Shown: piece by piece, positions 25,403-34,527 of the stretch
Layout: the number at the start of each line of letters is the position of its first letter
How positions within the stretch are numbered: position 1 is the first letter of the stretch
Assembly (NCBI GenBank): GCA_019359245.1
Contig: JAHHHR010000003.1
Location: 248,001-312,000, forward strand
Direction: 5' to 3'
DNA: 64,000 nucleotides
Source of the DNA: Nostoc desertorum CM1-VF14
GTDB lineage: Bacteria; Cyanobacteriota; Cyanobacteriia; Cyanobacteriales; Nostocaceae
The notes under the pieces: generated by a model
The model's database searches: none
What the model saw: the letters and a program-made list of their open reading frames with translations, nothing else
What the model was told of the DNA's origin: nothing
Made by a program: the position numbers and the translations under genes

Positions 25403-25779
25403 TGGGGGTGGAGGGACTTGAACCCACACGACCTTTTACGGTCAACGGATTTTCATTCTCCCGCAGCTTTCACTGCTACCTGACGATTTTAACAAAGTCA
25501 GGTTTTAAGAATTGGACTCTCCCTTTACCCTCGGCTTAACGTTAGGGTAGCTCCCGTCGGGTCTCTGCACCTTCCCGCAATTTTGGATTTTAGATTTTCA
25601 ATTGAAGACTAATCGTACAATCTAAAATCACAAATCTAAAATTTTTGGGCTTGGCTCAGGATTGCCATGTCTGTTGCCAGATTTAGGTTTCCCTGAGTTT
25701 GAGAGCTTCCACTTGAGGGATTTCTCCTTCAAGGCTCAGTTATCTAAGTCCGTAGCGTCTACCATTCCGCCACACCCCC
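25403..25779 (-). tRNA. trnL: tRNA-Leu (UAA), interrupted by a group I intron
   Basis: The 5' exon (25779-25746, GGGGGTGTGGCGGAATGG... to ACGGACTT) and 3' exon (25453-25403, AAAATCCGTTGACC... to CCACCCCCA) together make an 85-nt class II tRNA. It has a 7-bp acceptor stem (GGGGGTG/CACCCCC), anticodon TAA, a long variable arm and TTCAAGTCC in the T-loop. CCA is not encoded beyond the discriminator A. The split within the anticodon loop is the position of the ancient cyanobacterial/plastid trnL intron. The D-arm GGAATGGTAGAC is one nucleotide shorter than the GGAATTGGTAGAC I remember from relatives. Confidence 0.95.
25454..25745 (-). ncRNA. Group I intron of trnL-UAA
   Basis: A 292-nt intron with recognisable conserved elements on the minus strand: TCAGGGAAACCTAAATCTGG (Q region), GGCAATCCTGAGCCAAGCC (P/Q), GGTGCAGAGACCCGACGGG (R) and ACGTTAAGCCGAGGGTAAAG (S). 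It ends in G before AAAATCC. The P6b loop holds TDNGATT-type heptanucleotides (TTAGATT, TGTGATT, TTAGATT; about 25618-25641), the class known from Nostoc trnL introns. Confidence 0.92.
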
Positions 25780-26152
25780 GCAGTTGTTTTGCAACTAGTA
25801 TAACTAGTTATTTTTTGGAGGCATCAAATACCGCCTTATCTATTCCACCATCAATTGTGTCTTTTGTCCAACTAGATTAAAAATATTTTTTCCAGATTGT
25901 GTGATTCTTTTCCAGAGTTAGAAGTTTTCCTAGTTTTCTGGTAATCAATCTGAATGAATTTTCAATTTTGTCTGACTAGAGCTTTGTTTGCTAGTGGATT
26001 CACTATAATAGCACGATACCACCTTTTATTCATCAATTTGGACATAGAGGAGAAATTTTGGCGTAGTTATCTTGAAAGCCTCATGACTATACTTTCCTCA
26101 CTTTCGCTCTTCAGCCTATGATGGAAAACAGATGCTTAAGACTTGAAAGTTT
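25780..26152. other. Upstream region of trnL and ndhL
   Basis: 373 nt between the divergent trnL and ndhL. It must hold both promoters. I can point to no clear element apart from AT-rich stretches. No gene seen. Confidence 0.4.
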
Positions 26153-26365
26153 ATGATTGTCGCCCTGCTGTATCTGATTTTGGCTGGAGCTTACCTTCTG
26201 GTAATCCCGATTGCTGTTTTGCTGTACCTGAAGCAGCGTTGGTATGTAGCTACCTCCATCGAGCGTACCTTTATGTACTTTTTGGTGTTCTTCTTCTTTC
26301 CGGGTTTATTGGTTCTATCGCCGTTTCTAAATTTTCGACCCCAACGGCGGCAAATTGAAGTTTAA
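26153..26365 (+). CDS. ndhL: NAD(P)H-quinone oxidoreductase subunit L
   Basis: 70-aa membrane protein with two hydrophobic helices (about residues 2-25 and 40-60). It has the diagnostic central block [20 protein letters not shown] and [15 protein letters not shown]. NdhL is a small subunit specific to the cyanobacterial/plastid NDH-1 complex in thylakoids (cyclic electron flow, respiration, CO2 uptake). It is followed by a DUF3007 gene 24 nt downstream and then trpA, a neighbourhood I recall from other cyanobacteria. Confidence 0.92.
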   Translation: MIVALLYLILAGAYLLVIPIAVLLYLKQRWYVATSIERTFMYFLVFFFFPGLLVLSPFLNFRPQRRQIEV

Positions 26366-26389
26366 CTAGATTGGTAGGTCATAACTCTC

Positions 26390-26701
26390 ATGCGACGGAT
26401 TGACGCTATTGGAATTGGCTTAGGCGTTTTTATTGCTGGCGGCGTGGCATATATAGGATTGCAGCTAGTCGGTTTGGATAATCAGCAAGCTGGTATATGG
26501 AGCCAAGTCTTACTAGTCAGTGGGTTATTTGGCTGGTTAGCCACCTATTTTTTCCGTGCGGTGGGACAAAAAATGACCTACCACCAACAACGGGAACAGT
26601 ATGAGCAAGACTTTCTGCAAAAACGGTTAGATGAGCTTACTCCCGAAGAACTAGCACGAATTCAAGCCCAAATAGAACAAGAAGAGCAATCTCAGGTGTA
26701 A
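26390..26701 (+). CDS. DUF3007 family membrane protein
   Basis: 103-aa protein with two N-terminal transmembrane helices (about residues 5-26 and 36-55). A charged coiled tail follows (QQREQYEQDFLQKRLDELTPEEL and EQEEQ). It matches the cyanobacterial/plastid DUF3007 family, which sits next to ndhL. Function not established; proximity suggests a role near NDH-1 or the thylakoid membrane. Confidence 0.8.
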   Translation: MRRIDAIGIGLGVFIAGGVAYIGLQLVGLDNQQAGIWSQVLLVSGLFGWLATYFFRAVGQKMTYHQQREQYEQDFLQKRLDELTPEELARIQAQIEQEEQSQV

Positions 26702-26705
26702 AGTT

Positions 26706-26800
26706 ATGATTGGTCATTGGTCATTTGTCATTTGTCCTTTGTTAATGGCCACTGACTAATGACCACTGAACTAATGATCACTGAACTAATGACTAATAAC
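26706..26800. repeat. Short imperfect repeats (GGTCATTTGTCA / ACTAATGACCACTGA)
   Basis: Runs of TTGGTCATTTGTCATTTGTC followed by complementary ACTAATGACCACTGAACTAA units, giving a strongly self-complementary leader directly before trpA. This type of low-complexity filler is common in Nostoc genomes. Confidence 0.6.
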
Positions 26801-26802
26801 TA

Positions 26803-27630
26803 ATGACTGCAATTTCTGATTGCTTTGAAACCCTTGGGCAAAATGGCGAGTGCGCTCTAATTCCGTTTATTACTGCTGGCGATCCAGATTTAGAAACAAC
26901 AGCAAAAGCGTTGCAAATTCTAGATCAGAGTGGAGCCGACATTATAGAACTGGGCATACCTTATTCCGATCCTCTGGCTGATGGGCCAGTAATTCAAGCT
27001 GCTGCTACTCGCGCCTTACAAAGGGGTACGAAATTGGAGCAGGTGCTAGAAATGTTGCGAGGGATTACTCCCAAATTGCGATCGCCTATTATTTTATTTA
27101 TCTATTACAACCCAATTCTGCACCGGGGAATTGATAAATTTCTCTCTTCAATCGCTGAGGCTGGGGTAGCAGGATTGGTAGTACCAGATTTGCCCTTGGA
27201 AGAAGCAGCAGGCTTGCTCGAACCAGCTAAGAAGATGGGAATTGATGTAATCTTGTTGGTCGCTCCCACCAGTGATGCCCAACGGATAGAAGCGATCGCT
27301 CGTTCATCCCGTGGATTTATTTATTTGGTAAGTGTCACAGGGGTAACAGGGGTGCGATCGCAACTGGAAAACCACGTGTCCGATTTACTCAAACAAATTC
27401 GTAGTGTTACTGATAAACCCATTGGTGTAGGTTTTGGCATATCGGAAGCCGCCCAAGCCCGTCAGGTAAAGGACTGGGGCGCGGATGCTGTGATTGTGGG
27501 CAGCGCTTTTGTGAAACGGTTAGCAGAAGGTTCGCCAGAGCAGGGACTAAATGCGATCGCCCAATTTTGCCAAAGTCTCAAGGTAGCCATCAAAACCACC
27601 AACACCAGCACAAATACTCCTCTTGATTAG
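26803..27630 (+). CDS. trpA: Tryptophan synthase alpha chain
   Basis: 275-aa TIM-barrel enzyme that cleaves indole-3-glycerol phosphate to indole and glyceraldehyde 3-phosphate and passes indole to TrpB. Signature [13 protein letters not shown], catalytic Glu49 and Asp60 ([14 protein letters not shown]) at the canonical positions, and phosphate-binding VTGVTG and GFGIS are all present. Full length. It sits alone, unlinked to other trp genes, as is usual in cyanobacteria. Confidence 0.97.
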   Translation: MTAISDCFETLGQNGECALIPFITAGDPDLETTAKALQILDQSGADIIELGIPYSDPLADGPVIQAAATRALQRGTKLEQVLEMLRGITPKLRSPIILFIYYNPILHRGIDKFLSSIAEAGVAGLVVPDLPLEEAAGLLEPAKKMGIDVILLVAPTSDAQRIEAIARSSRGFIYLVSVTGVTGVRSQLENHVSDLLKQIRSVTDKPIGVGFGISEAAQARQVKDWGADAVIVGSAFVKRLAEGSPEQGLNAIAQFCQSLKVAIKTTNTSTNTPLD

Positions 27631-27866
27631 ACGGAGAAAGTAGATTAAAAAAGTATAACAGCGCAGATTTTCTATCCTTATTTGGTAGACAATTTGACCT
27701 TTATAGTCTTGAATATTAACATCAGATATTAAGATGTAAAAAAACTAGCCGATACGGTTGCTTATAGTTTGAGTATTATGTGAAGTCAAGTAGGCATAAT
27801 TTATGAGTGTGAGAGTGAGTCAGTCACAAATGATTATAGTTACGTCGCAATTGAGGAATAAAGGCG

Positions 27867-28532
27867 ATGAGTGAGAGTATGGCGTTTATCGGCGGGGTCG
27901 CCGTAGCTGGGCTGGCGGCTCTCGTATTGCTCAAAGGAACAAATACCCCGCTACAACCTAATTTTGCTGTTGCTCCGCAAATGCCAGGGGTAGTAGCGCC
28001 GGGAATGCAGCCACAAATGTATTCTCCTTACGGCCCCTATGGGCAACCAATGTATCCGAATCCTAATCAGCCGCCAGTTGCTCCCAACACTGACCAGCGT
28101 CTGGAGATGGAGAAGTTGAACACGCAGATGCAGTTGGAGCGTTTAAAAAATGACAATGAGCAGCTGAAGTTGCAAAATCAACAACTCCAAGGCCAAGTTC
28201 AAAATTTCAATACTCAACAACAGTGGCAACAAGCCCAGCAGTATAACCAACAAAAAGTAACAGCACTCCAACCGCAAAATCCTTCTTGGTGGTCTTCACC
28301 GATGCTTTGGGCTGTGGGAGGTGCAACTCTCACTATTGGTGGTGGTGTTGTCGTCGCTGGTGTATTGGCTTTGTTCTCACCACGGCAGCGTCCAGCCCGT
28401 ACTGTACAAGTGATTCACCCTTACCAAGGAAATACACCGCCCTTGGTTCCAGTCCGTCGCGCTGAGTTTCTACCTGCTTCGCGGATGGAAGCGAGACGAG
28501 TTGAAGCCCCAGAATACGACGAAATGCATTAA
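27867..28532 (+). CDS. Hypothetical membrane protein with Gln-rich coiled coil
   Basis: 221-aa protein: N-terminal hydrophobic helix (about 5-23), a Pro/Tyr/Gln-rich linker (MYSPYGPYGQPMYPNPNQ), a coiled coil (about 78-130, LEMEKLNTQMQLERLKND then Gln-rich repeats), a second membrane helix (about 150-170, glycine-rich) and a basic tail. Function unknown. The layout resembles cyanobacterial cell-envelope scaffold proteins, but I cannot assign it. Confidence 0.6.
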   Translation: MSESMAFIGGVAVAGLAALVLLKGTNTPLQPNFAVAPQMPGVVAPGMQPQMYSPYGPYGQPMYPNPNQPPVAPNTDQRLEMEKLNTQMQLERLKNDNEQLKLQNQQLQGQVQNFNTQQQWQQAQQYNQQKVTALQPQNPSWWSSPMLWAVGGATLTIGGGVVVAGVLALFSPRQRPARTVQVIHPYQGNTPPLVPVRRAEFLPASRMEARRVEAPEYDEMH

Positions 28533-28988
28533 GGGACTACCAAAAAATAAATTTAGACAAAACCGGGGTGGGATAACGCGGATTGTAATGCTAAGTGAGT
28601 TGACTCAAGATCACGCCTTTATAAGGGTTTTACCTTAAATTGACACTAATACGCAGCCGTGCTGCCCCTACAATAGGATATTTTTTTAACTGAAAGTCCT
28701 TAATAGGAAAAATAAAACCACAGATACACACTGATTTAAAATCTCGTTTCCAGCTATCACCTGGAATTTTTTTTTGTTGGGCTGCTGCCGCGAATTGAGG
28801 AGGCGATAGCCCCACATTAAGTAATTTCCAGCCAGAAGTTGGGGACGAGATAAGGGACTTCCAAATAAAAAAATATGCCATCGCTTTTAGGGCAAGGGAG
28901 CAGGGAGCAGGGAGCAGGGGGAGGAAAAATCGTTTTGATTCCAAAAAATTGGATCATTTATTTTTTGGAGTTCCCTAGCTGATAACTG
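28533..28988. other. Gene-free repeat-rich stretch
   Basis: 456 nt between convergent genes. It contains the words ACCTTAAATTGACACTAAT (28631-28649, resembling the ends of the element at 50281-50395) and a GCAGGGAGCAGGGAGCAGGG tract near 28897-28920. TCCAAAAAATAAATTTAG near 28551 and CCAAAAAATTGG near 28942 look like parts of further elements. No gene. Confidence 0.5.
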
Positions 28989-30887
28989 TTAAAACCCATT
29001 TTCAGGAGTTTCTGTAGTATCAGGGCTTTCTGTAGTAGCAGGTTGGTTAGTATCGGGAAGTTTCTGTTGGGTATTTTTCTGACTACCTTGATTTTCTAGT
29101 TTAGGTAGTGCTTGTTTTGCCAGATTTTCAGCTGCTTGTTTAAATAATGGTTCTATTCTGTCTCGCCAGTATTTAGTATTAGGTAATTTTTCTGGATGGT
29201 TTCTATAATCTAGAACTTTATCCCATTTACCATCATCTATTGCTTTGTTGATTTCATTAGATAACGCCTCTGCCTTAGCCCAATCTTCCTGCCACTGGGC
29301 AATTACTTTGCCCGTTTCTTGGATACTAGAAGTTGCATTTGCCGGAATCGATCTTAAAAGTGCGATCGCTCCAACTATATCTCCTGATTCATACTTCTGT
29401 CTTGCTTGCTCTATAATATTGGCACTGTTATCACTAGGCTGCGATCGCTCTGTTTTCCCAACGTCGTCAGTTGGCTCCTTTGGTTTTTCTGGTAAGGGAG
29501 TTGCTATATTCCTAGATTTTGATTTTGGCTTGGGAGTTGGTCGAGTAGCAATCAGGGTACTATCATTTACTGTCTTAGTTGCAATGCCTTTTTCGCGCAG
29601 ACAAGAAGCCCATTCTTGATTATTGGTTATCACATCTGAATGTGCCCAAGCTAAACGATCAGAGTTGAGTTTTACTTCTATCCATCCCCGCTTTGTCCGT
29701 TTGCCAGTCACCTCGAACTTGGTATTATCACCAACTGTTCGCACAATATTATCAGAATTTATCGAACTAGGTTCAGAACGAATATTAGAATTTCCGACGA
29801 CAACAGCCGAGCATTTGTTTGCTAAGGCGGTATCGTTACCTGTAAGATTTAAAGCTAAATTTTTCACATTTGGATATACATTTGCTACCAAAGCAGCCGC
29901 ACCACCAACCAATAATATGCCAATTAATATCGGCAATGGGTCGGATTTGCTAGAGTCTTGACGGGCAGGTTTGACAGGATTTGCTGGTGCAACTGCAACC
30001 GTTTGCACCCGAGATACTTGAGGTCGGGATTTGGGGGATTCTTGAGGTGTGGAAAGTACAGGTACAGGATTAATCGCGTCTTTACACGCTTGCAGTGCTT
30101 CCGTGGCGTTTTGGTAGCGGTCTTTGAAGTGATAACGCACCATCTTGGATAACACTGCCGCCAATCGGTAGTTCACAGTTACTGATTGCTGCCAAATAAT
30201 TTCCCCCGTTTCCGGATCTTCTTGTAATTCTGTTGCCTGTAATCCTGTTAGTGCTTGAATGGCGATAATACCGAGAGAATAAATATCACTATTAGGACGG
30301 GGTTTACCTTGCCCTTGTTCTGTGGGCATATAGCCAGGAGTGCCAATAACTACTGTGGCAGAGGATTGTCCGCCTACTGTTACTAGTTGTGTATGTAACT
30401 GCTTTACTGCTCCAAAGTCGACTAAAACTAACTTATTATCTGAGGCGCGACGGATGATATTATCCGGTTTGATGTCGCGGTGAATCACACCTTGGCGGTG
30501 GACAAATTCTAGAATCTCCAGAACTTCCTGCAACAGTTGAATTACTTGGCTTTCACTCCAGCGCTTACCAGGTATGAGTTCTTCAGCTAGAGTATGTCCT
30601 TCAATATATTCTTGTACTAAATAAAACTCTTGGTTTTCGTCAAAGTACGCCAGCAGCCTGGGTATTTGGTCATGATTGCCCAGTTTTTCTAAAGTTTCGG
30701 CTTCGCTGTTGAACAGGCGTTTAGCAGTATCAAAAACTCTGGGGTCTGTTCCGGGTTTGAGGTGCTTGACAACGCAGATGGGGTTACCGGGCCGCCTAGT
30801 ATCTTGGGCTATGTAGGTTTGACCAAATCCTCCCATTGCGAGGACTCGAATTACTTGGTAACGATGGTCTAGTAGCTTGCCTATCAT
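28989..30887 (-). CDS. Serine/threonine-protein kinase with SH3-like domain
   Basis: 632-aa eukaryotic-type kinase. ATG 30887 is chosen because GGGGAG lies 5 nt upstream; a GTG 6 nt earlier leaves no spacing. Kinase domain: MGGFGQ glycine loop (18-23), Lys41, HRDIKPDN (136-143), DFG (157-159), GTPGYMPTEQ activation segment. A proline-rich linker precedes one transmembrane helix (about 325-345). An extracytoplasmic bacterial SH3-type domain follows (VGNSNIRSEPSSINSDN ... GWIEVKL), then a charged linker and a helical C-terminal domain (EINKAIDDGKWDKVLDY). Probably senses something at the envelope. Confidence 0.92.
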   Translation of the reverse strand: MIGKLLDHRYQVIRVLAMGGFGQTYIAQDTRRPGNPICVVKHLKPGTDPRVFDTAKRLFNSEAETLEKLGNHDQIPRLLAYFDENQEFYLVQEYIEGHTLAEELIPGKRWSESQVIQLLQEVLEILEFVHRQGVIHRDIKPDNIIRRASDNKLVLVDFGAVKQLHTQLVTVGGQSSATVVIGTPGYMPTEQGQGKPRPNSDIYSLGIIAIQALTGLQATELQEDPETGEIIWQQSVTVNYRLAAVLSKMVRYHFKDRYQNATEALQACKDAINPVPVLSTPQESPKSRPQVSRVQTVAVAPANPVKPARQDSSKSDPLPILIGILLVGGAAALVANVYPNVKNLALNLTGNDTALANKCSAVVVGNSNIRSEPSSINSDNIVRTVGDNTKFEVTGKRTKRGWIEVKLNSDRLAWAHSDVITNNQEWASCLREKGIATKTVNDSTLIATRPTPKPKSKSRNIATPLPEKPKEPTDDVGKTERSQPSDNSANIIEQARQKYESGDIVGAIALLRSIPANATSSIQETGKVIAQWQEDWAKAEALSNEINKAIDDGKWDKVLDYRNHPEKLPNTKYWRDRIEPLFKQAAENLAKQALPKLENQGSQKNTQQKLPDTNQPATTESPDTTETPENGF

Positions 30888-31050
30888 ATTCACTCCCCAG
30901 AGTTATTACCTAATTTTCCAGCTAGTAATAAATATCTCCAAATTTTCTTCAATGAAATCCGCTATCTTGAGAAAAGATTTAGATTAAAAACGCAGCTTTT
31001 TAATAAACGCAGACTGTTTATTTTTCTTTTAGTGCCCCTGTTTACTACCA

Positions 31051-31539
31051 ATGCCACCTAAAATAACAAATCCAGTTGCATGGCAGCAGGCTGAAATCCT
31101 CATGCAACCTGCTTTCATTCGCGTTATCGACAATATCCGCAAGCAGCTTGATGAATCTTCCTGGACTGGAACTTATCACGATGTCCTAATTTGGCCGCCT
31201 AGCACTACTGATGAAGTTAAAGCATTGGTGACTGAGCTGTTGCAAGGAATGGAAACTGCAACACCCCAAGAAGCAGATGAAATCAGAGAGACTCTGGCTC
31301 GTCTACCGATGCCCCATCCAGGATATCATCTACGTTTGCAGCGTCAACAGCAAGAAGCAAGTATCGATTTGTGGGAGTTGTGTTATGAAGTGTGTTTTCT
31401 TGAATACACCCCACAGGAGGAAGTTGCTGATATTGATACTAGTTTAATCGATGAACTTGGTGAAGTCGATTGGCTGCGTTTGGATGCTAAGTCTAAGGAA
31501 TTAGTTAAGCAGGCGTTTGCTAAATTGCCAGAAAGTTGA
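31051..31539 (+). CDS. Hypothetical protein (cyanobacterial type)
   Basis: 162-aa acidic soluble protein: WQQAEILMQPAFIRVIDNIR, DVLIWPPSTTDEVKALV, LPMPHPGYHLRLQR and LWELCYEVCFLEY. It reads as a well-behaved gene with normal Nostoc codon use, but I know no domain. It is divergent from the kinase; a bulged hairpin at 31559-31593 after the stop may terminate it. Confidence 0.6.
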   Translation: MPPKITNPVAWQQAEILMQPAFIRVIDNIRKQLDESSWTGTYHDVLIWPPSTTDEVKALVTELLQGMETATPQEADEIRETLARLPMPHPGYHLRLQRQQQEASIDLWELCYEVCFLEYTPQEEVADIDTSLIDELGEVDWLRLDAKSKELVKQAFAKLPES

Positions 31540-31982
31540 AAGCCTCAAAATAGAATACACTTCATAAGCCTACCTACATGGGCTTATTGAAGTGAGGCGA
31601 TCGCTTTTCCTCAAGCAGCAAAATCTTCACTCATGCGGCTATACTCAATTGAGTTGTTAGGTTCTGACTGTGTTTTCAATTTGGCGATAAATTCTCCCAT
31701 CCCTGGTATTTCAAAATTTTGGACAGTAAAGGATAAATAGAGAGTTCATAAAAAGCTTTGAAGCGATCGCTTTAAGCATAACCCTCTTTTGTCACTTTGG
31801 TAGAACCCAATCGCTGAAAGCCTTTCAGGGCTTCCATCTCCAGGTTTTGGCTACAAACTTGAATTACTGTTAGAAAATAAAAGCTCAAAGCTCGACTACA
31901 TAAAAGTTTCAGAATGTTGCTTCGATTATTGTTTTCTGAAAGTGACAAAAGAGGGATAACCCCTTTCACTTCTACGCCCACC
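31540..31982. other. Intergenic stretch with hairpin and MITE
   Basis: Holds the hairpin ACTTCATAAGCC...GGGCTTATTGAAGT (31559-31593), HIP1 sites and the MITE-like element 31778-31960. No gene. Confidence 0.5.
31778..31960. repeat. MITE-like element with 20-bp inverted ends
   Basis: Left end ATAACCCTCTTTTGTCACTT and right end AAGTGACAAAAGAGGGATAA are inverted repeats with one or two mismatches, enclosing about 140 nt without a coding frame. The size and ends suggest a non-autonomous transposon derivative. Confidence 0.65.
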
Positions 31983-32204
31983 TTACAAAACCTCAAACTC
32001 TTCTACACTTATCCCAGCTTGTCGTAAAATACTGCCCAGCGTACCAATAGTAATTTCTCGATGACGAGGCACAATCGCAGTACGGGTTCCTTCATCGGTA
32101 GATTTGGCAAACTTTACGTGACTACCCTTTTGGCTAACTTCCCCAAAGCCTGCTGCTTCTAATCTACGCTTAACCTCACGATAAGGTAATGGTTTAAGCG
32201 GCAT
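31983..32204 (-). CDS. hicA: HicA-type mRNA interferase toxin
   Basis: 73-aa dsRBD-like toxin: LPYREVKRRLEAAGFGEVSQ, catalytic His in KGSHVKF, and the C-terminal TLGSILRQAGISVEEF, all typical of HicA. It cleaves mRNA when free. The gene starts 11 nt inside the end of hicB, so translation is coupled. Confidence 0.9.
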   Translation of the reverse strand: MPLKPLPYREVKRRLEAAGFGEVSQKGSHVKFAKSTDEGTRTAIVPRHREITIGTLGSILRQAGISVEEFEVL

Positions 32205-32400
32205 CTATTTCTATCTGAAGTGTCTTAATTTGAGGAAGAACAGTAGCTACTGGTGGTTCAAAATGTAGTGACAAAGCTTCTTCAAGATTAGCCAATGCCT
32301 CAGTTTCAGTCTCGCCCTGGCTAGCAATATCAATCTCCAAGCACTGTGCCACAAACCAGTTACCTTCCTGCCATACGCTTGCAGTAAAAGTTCGTTTCAT
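32194..32400 (-). CDS. hicB: HicB-type antitoxin (short form)
   Basis: 68-aa protein: FTASVWQEGNWFVAQCLEID and ASQGETETEALANLEEAL form the HicB RNase-H-like fold. There is no C-terminal DNA-binding helix, so this is the short form, which needs another mode of autoregulation. It precedes and overlaps hicA. Confidence 0.88.
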   Translation of the reverse strand: MKRTFTASVWQEGNWFVAQCLEIDIASQGETETEALANLEEALSLHFEPPVATVLPQIKTLQIEIDAA

Positions 32401-32536
32401 AAGTTTTTATTGTTCGGCACTTTCTTTTGATTTGATTATACGCTAGAAGAAAACCGGAGGTGCATTGAAGCCGCAAACGCTTATTTGCTAAGATTTCCAA
32501 TGCGACAACATTGAAACAGGGCAACTTCTCATCACC

Positions 32537-33532
32537 ATGCCAACATCTACACTTGACGATAAAGACGCAGCAGCTATCGAAGCTGCCAGAGTTGGGGTTG
32601 CTATATACGATCGCACCGCCTGGGGACGTATCAAAGTAGCTGGCGACGATCGCCTCAATTTCTTACACAACCAAAGTACTAACAATTTCCAAATACTCAA
32701 GCCTGGACAAGGTTGTGATACAGTTTTTGTCACTTCTACAGCCAGAACAATTGATTTAGCAACCGCCTACATTACAGAAGATGCGGTAATTCTGCTAGTT
32801 TCGCCCAACCGCCGCCAATATCTCATGGAATGGCTGGATAAATATATTTTCTATGCCGATAAGGTGGAATTATCTGATATCACAGAAGACACCAACACCT
32901 TCAGCCTCATTGGCCAAGGAAGCGACGCTGTTTTAGAAAAGTTGGCTATTAGCGAACTCATTGGGCAACCTTACGGAAGTCATAAAGTATACACTATTGC
33001 TCCTGCTGAGGGAGTGCGGATTGCTGTGGGTAGTGGGTTAGCTGTGCCCGGATACACCTTAACTTTCCCTTACACTGACAAAGCAACGGTGTGGAATAAA
33101 TTGTTAGAAGCTGGGGCAGTAGAGATGAGCGATCGCGCTTGGGATGCGTTGCGAATCTTACAAGGTCGCCCCGCCCCAGATTCAGAACTCACAGATGATT
33201 ACAATCCTCTGGAAGTTGGTTTGTGGCAAACAATTTCTTTTACTAAAGGTTGCTATATTGGGCAAGAAACCATTGCTCGATTAAACACATATAAAGGTGT
33301 AAAACAACACCTTTTGGGTATTCGACTCAGCGCCCCTGTGGAAGTTGGAAGTGCGATCGCAGTTGGCGATGAAAAGGTAGGCAAACTTACCAGTTATACA
33401 CAAACGGCTGATGGTTACTTTGGACTAGGTTACATTCGCACCAAAGCTGGTGGCGTAGGCTTAAAAGTTAAAGTTGGAGAAACTGAGGGTGAAGTCATAG
33501 AAATCCCGTTTGTTTCTCACAATTACCCGTAA
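32537..33532 (+). CDS. ygfZ: YgfZ/GcvT-like folate-binding protein
   Basis: 331-aa protein of the aminomethyltransferase-like YgfZ family, which uses tetrahydrofolate in Fe-S cluster assembly or repair. The diagnostic KGCYIGQE motif is present (about residues 236-243). The N-terminal DRTAWGRIKVAGDDRLNFLH and GRPAPDSELTDDYNPLEVGL match as well. It has no glycine-cleavage partners nearby. It converges with the next gene with 5 nt between stops. Confidence 0.85.
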   Translation: MPTSTLDDKDAAAIEAARVGVAIYDRTAWGRIKVAGDDRLNFLHNQSTNNFQILKPGQGCDTVFVTSTARTIDLATAYITEDAVILLVSPNRRQYLMEWLDKYIFYADKVELSDITEDTNTFSLIGQGSDAVLEKLAISELIGQPYGSHKVYTIAPAEGVRIAVGSGLAVPGYTLTFPYTDKATVWNKLLEAGAVEMSDRAWDALRILQGRPAPDSELTDDYNPLEVGLWQTISFTKGCYIGQETIARLNTYKGVKQHLLGIRLSAPVEVGSAIAVGDEKVGKLTSYTQTADGYFGLGYIRTKAGGVGLKVKVGETEGEVIEIPFVSHNYP

Positions 33533-33537
33533 GTAAT

Positions 33538-34473
33538 TCAAGTCAAAATATCTTCTTCTTTATTCCTAGCGCCGTAACAAAATTCATCTACCCAAGAAGC
33601 TATACTACGGGCATTAGTAGTTGGTAAATTTACTTTGCTTTTAACATTTTGTGGTTGAATATTCGGTTGTTTGCCATTACTTTTAACCTCAGTAGTAATT
33701 GCTAGCGATCGCACTGGTTTGCCATTACTATTAATTTCAGTGGTAATTGCCAGCAATGCGCCTACAGGGATTCGGACAGATGGCGCGTTGCTTTTAACCC
33801 CCGTAGCTAATGCCACAGATGGCATAGTTTTGGCTTTGCTGTTTACCTCAGCAGTCATTGTCAGCGCAGAGTGCGATGTCTGGCGACAAGCTGCAAAGTC
33901 GCTACGTACTGGTTGATATTCGCTGAGGAAATCGGAGGATGGCGTTTTTACTGGAGTATCTGGAGCAATTTTAGTTGCTGCAACTACCAACTCAGATTTG
34001 CGTGTACAAATCACTTCAGATGTAGCTGTAATTGATGGCACAATTTGATCGGCACGTGACAAGTTGGAGTCTAGAGTCTTGGCAAGAGAATGAAGCGAAA
34101 TCTTACTGGCGGTTACAGCCGATGACAGATGTTTATCCTCAGAATGCTTTTTATCTAGTGACTCACTTTCTACTTGGCTTGTAGCCATAGAATGCTCTGA
34201 TTCTATTAAACGTAACTCTTCATCAGGATTGAAGTTAAGACCTAAAGCGGCAACTATTTTATCTGGATCGTTATTCAGATCCAGCATAAAAGCAAGTATT
34301 TCATTAAACTGGGGTTCCAAAACAGATAGTGTTGCCAAAATAAAACCGGACAAAGGACGGCGCAGACCATCGTAAGTGCCCCAAATTCGCATTTTGACCA
34401 GCCAAGTAATATTTTGCTGGTAGTAAATAAGCCACTTTTGTTTTAAGGATTGACGCAGCTGTTGGATATTCAT
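33538..34473 (-). CDS. DUF5331-like cyanobacterial protein
   Basis: 311-aa protein. ATG 34473 fits the start of the conserved domain MNIQQLRQSLKQKWLIYYQQ (residues 1-110), with WLVKMRIWGTYDGLRRPLSG. I associate this with DUF5331 of cyanobacteria. The C-terminal two thirds are low-complexity and internally repetitive (ALATGVKSN, AITTEINSNGKPVRSL, AITTEVKSNGK), probably disordered. The frame is open 48 nt upstream. Function unknown. Confidence 0.7.
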   Translation of the reverse strand: MNIQQLRQSLKQKWLIYYQQNITWLVKMRIWGTYDGLRRPLSGFILATLSVLEPQFNEILAFMLDLNNDPDKIVAALGLNFNPDEELRLIESEHSMATSQVESESLDKKHSEDKHLSSAVTASKISLHSLAKTLDSNLSRADQIVPSITATSEVICTRKSELVVAATKIAPDTPVKTPSSDFLSEYQPVRSDFAACRQTSHSALTMTAEVNSKAKTMPSVALATGVKSNAPSVRIPVGALLAITTEINSNGKPVRSLAITTEVKSNGKQPNIQPQNVKSKVNLPTTNARSIASWVDEFCYGARNKEEDILT

Positions 34474-34527
34474 TGGATGCCTCACTTCAGTCAACAAGAT
34501 TGCAGTCCCTGATATTGTCAATTAGCT

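Noticed and set aside
18896..26152. Idea that the 0-21 kb island entered at the trnL 3' end
   Set aside because: The tRNA 3' end faces the island, but no second copy of its terminal 20-50 nt and no integrase were found in the window; several kilobases of ordinary genes lie between.
28630..28944. 104-codon minus-strand frame
   Set aside because: It spans GCAGGGA tandem repeats and repeat words; its translation is an artefact of repeat sequence.
31772..31996. 74-codon minus-strand frame before hicA
   Set aside because: It lies across an inverted-repeat element and has no homology.
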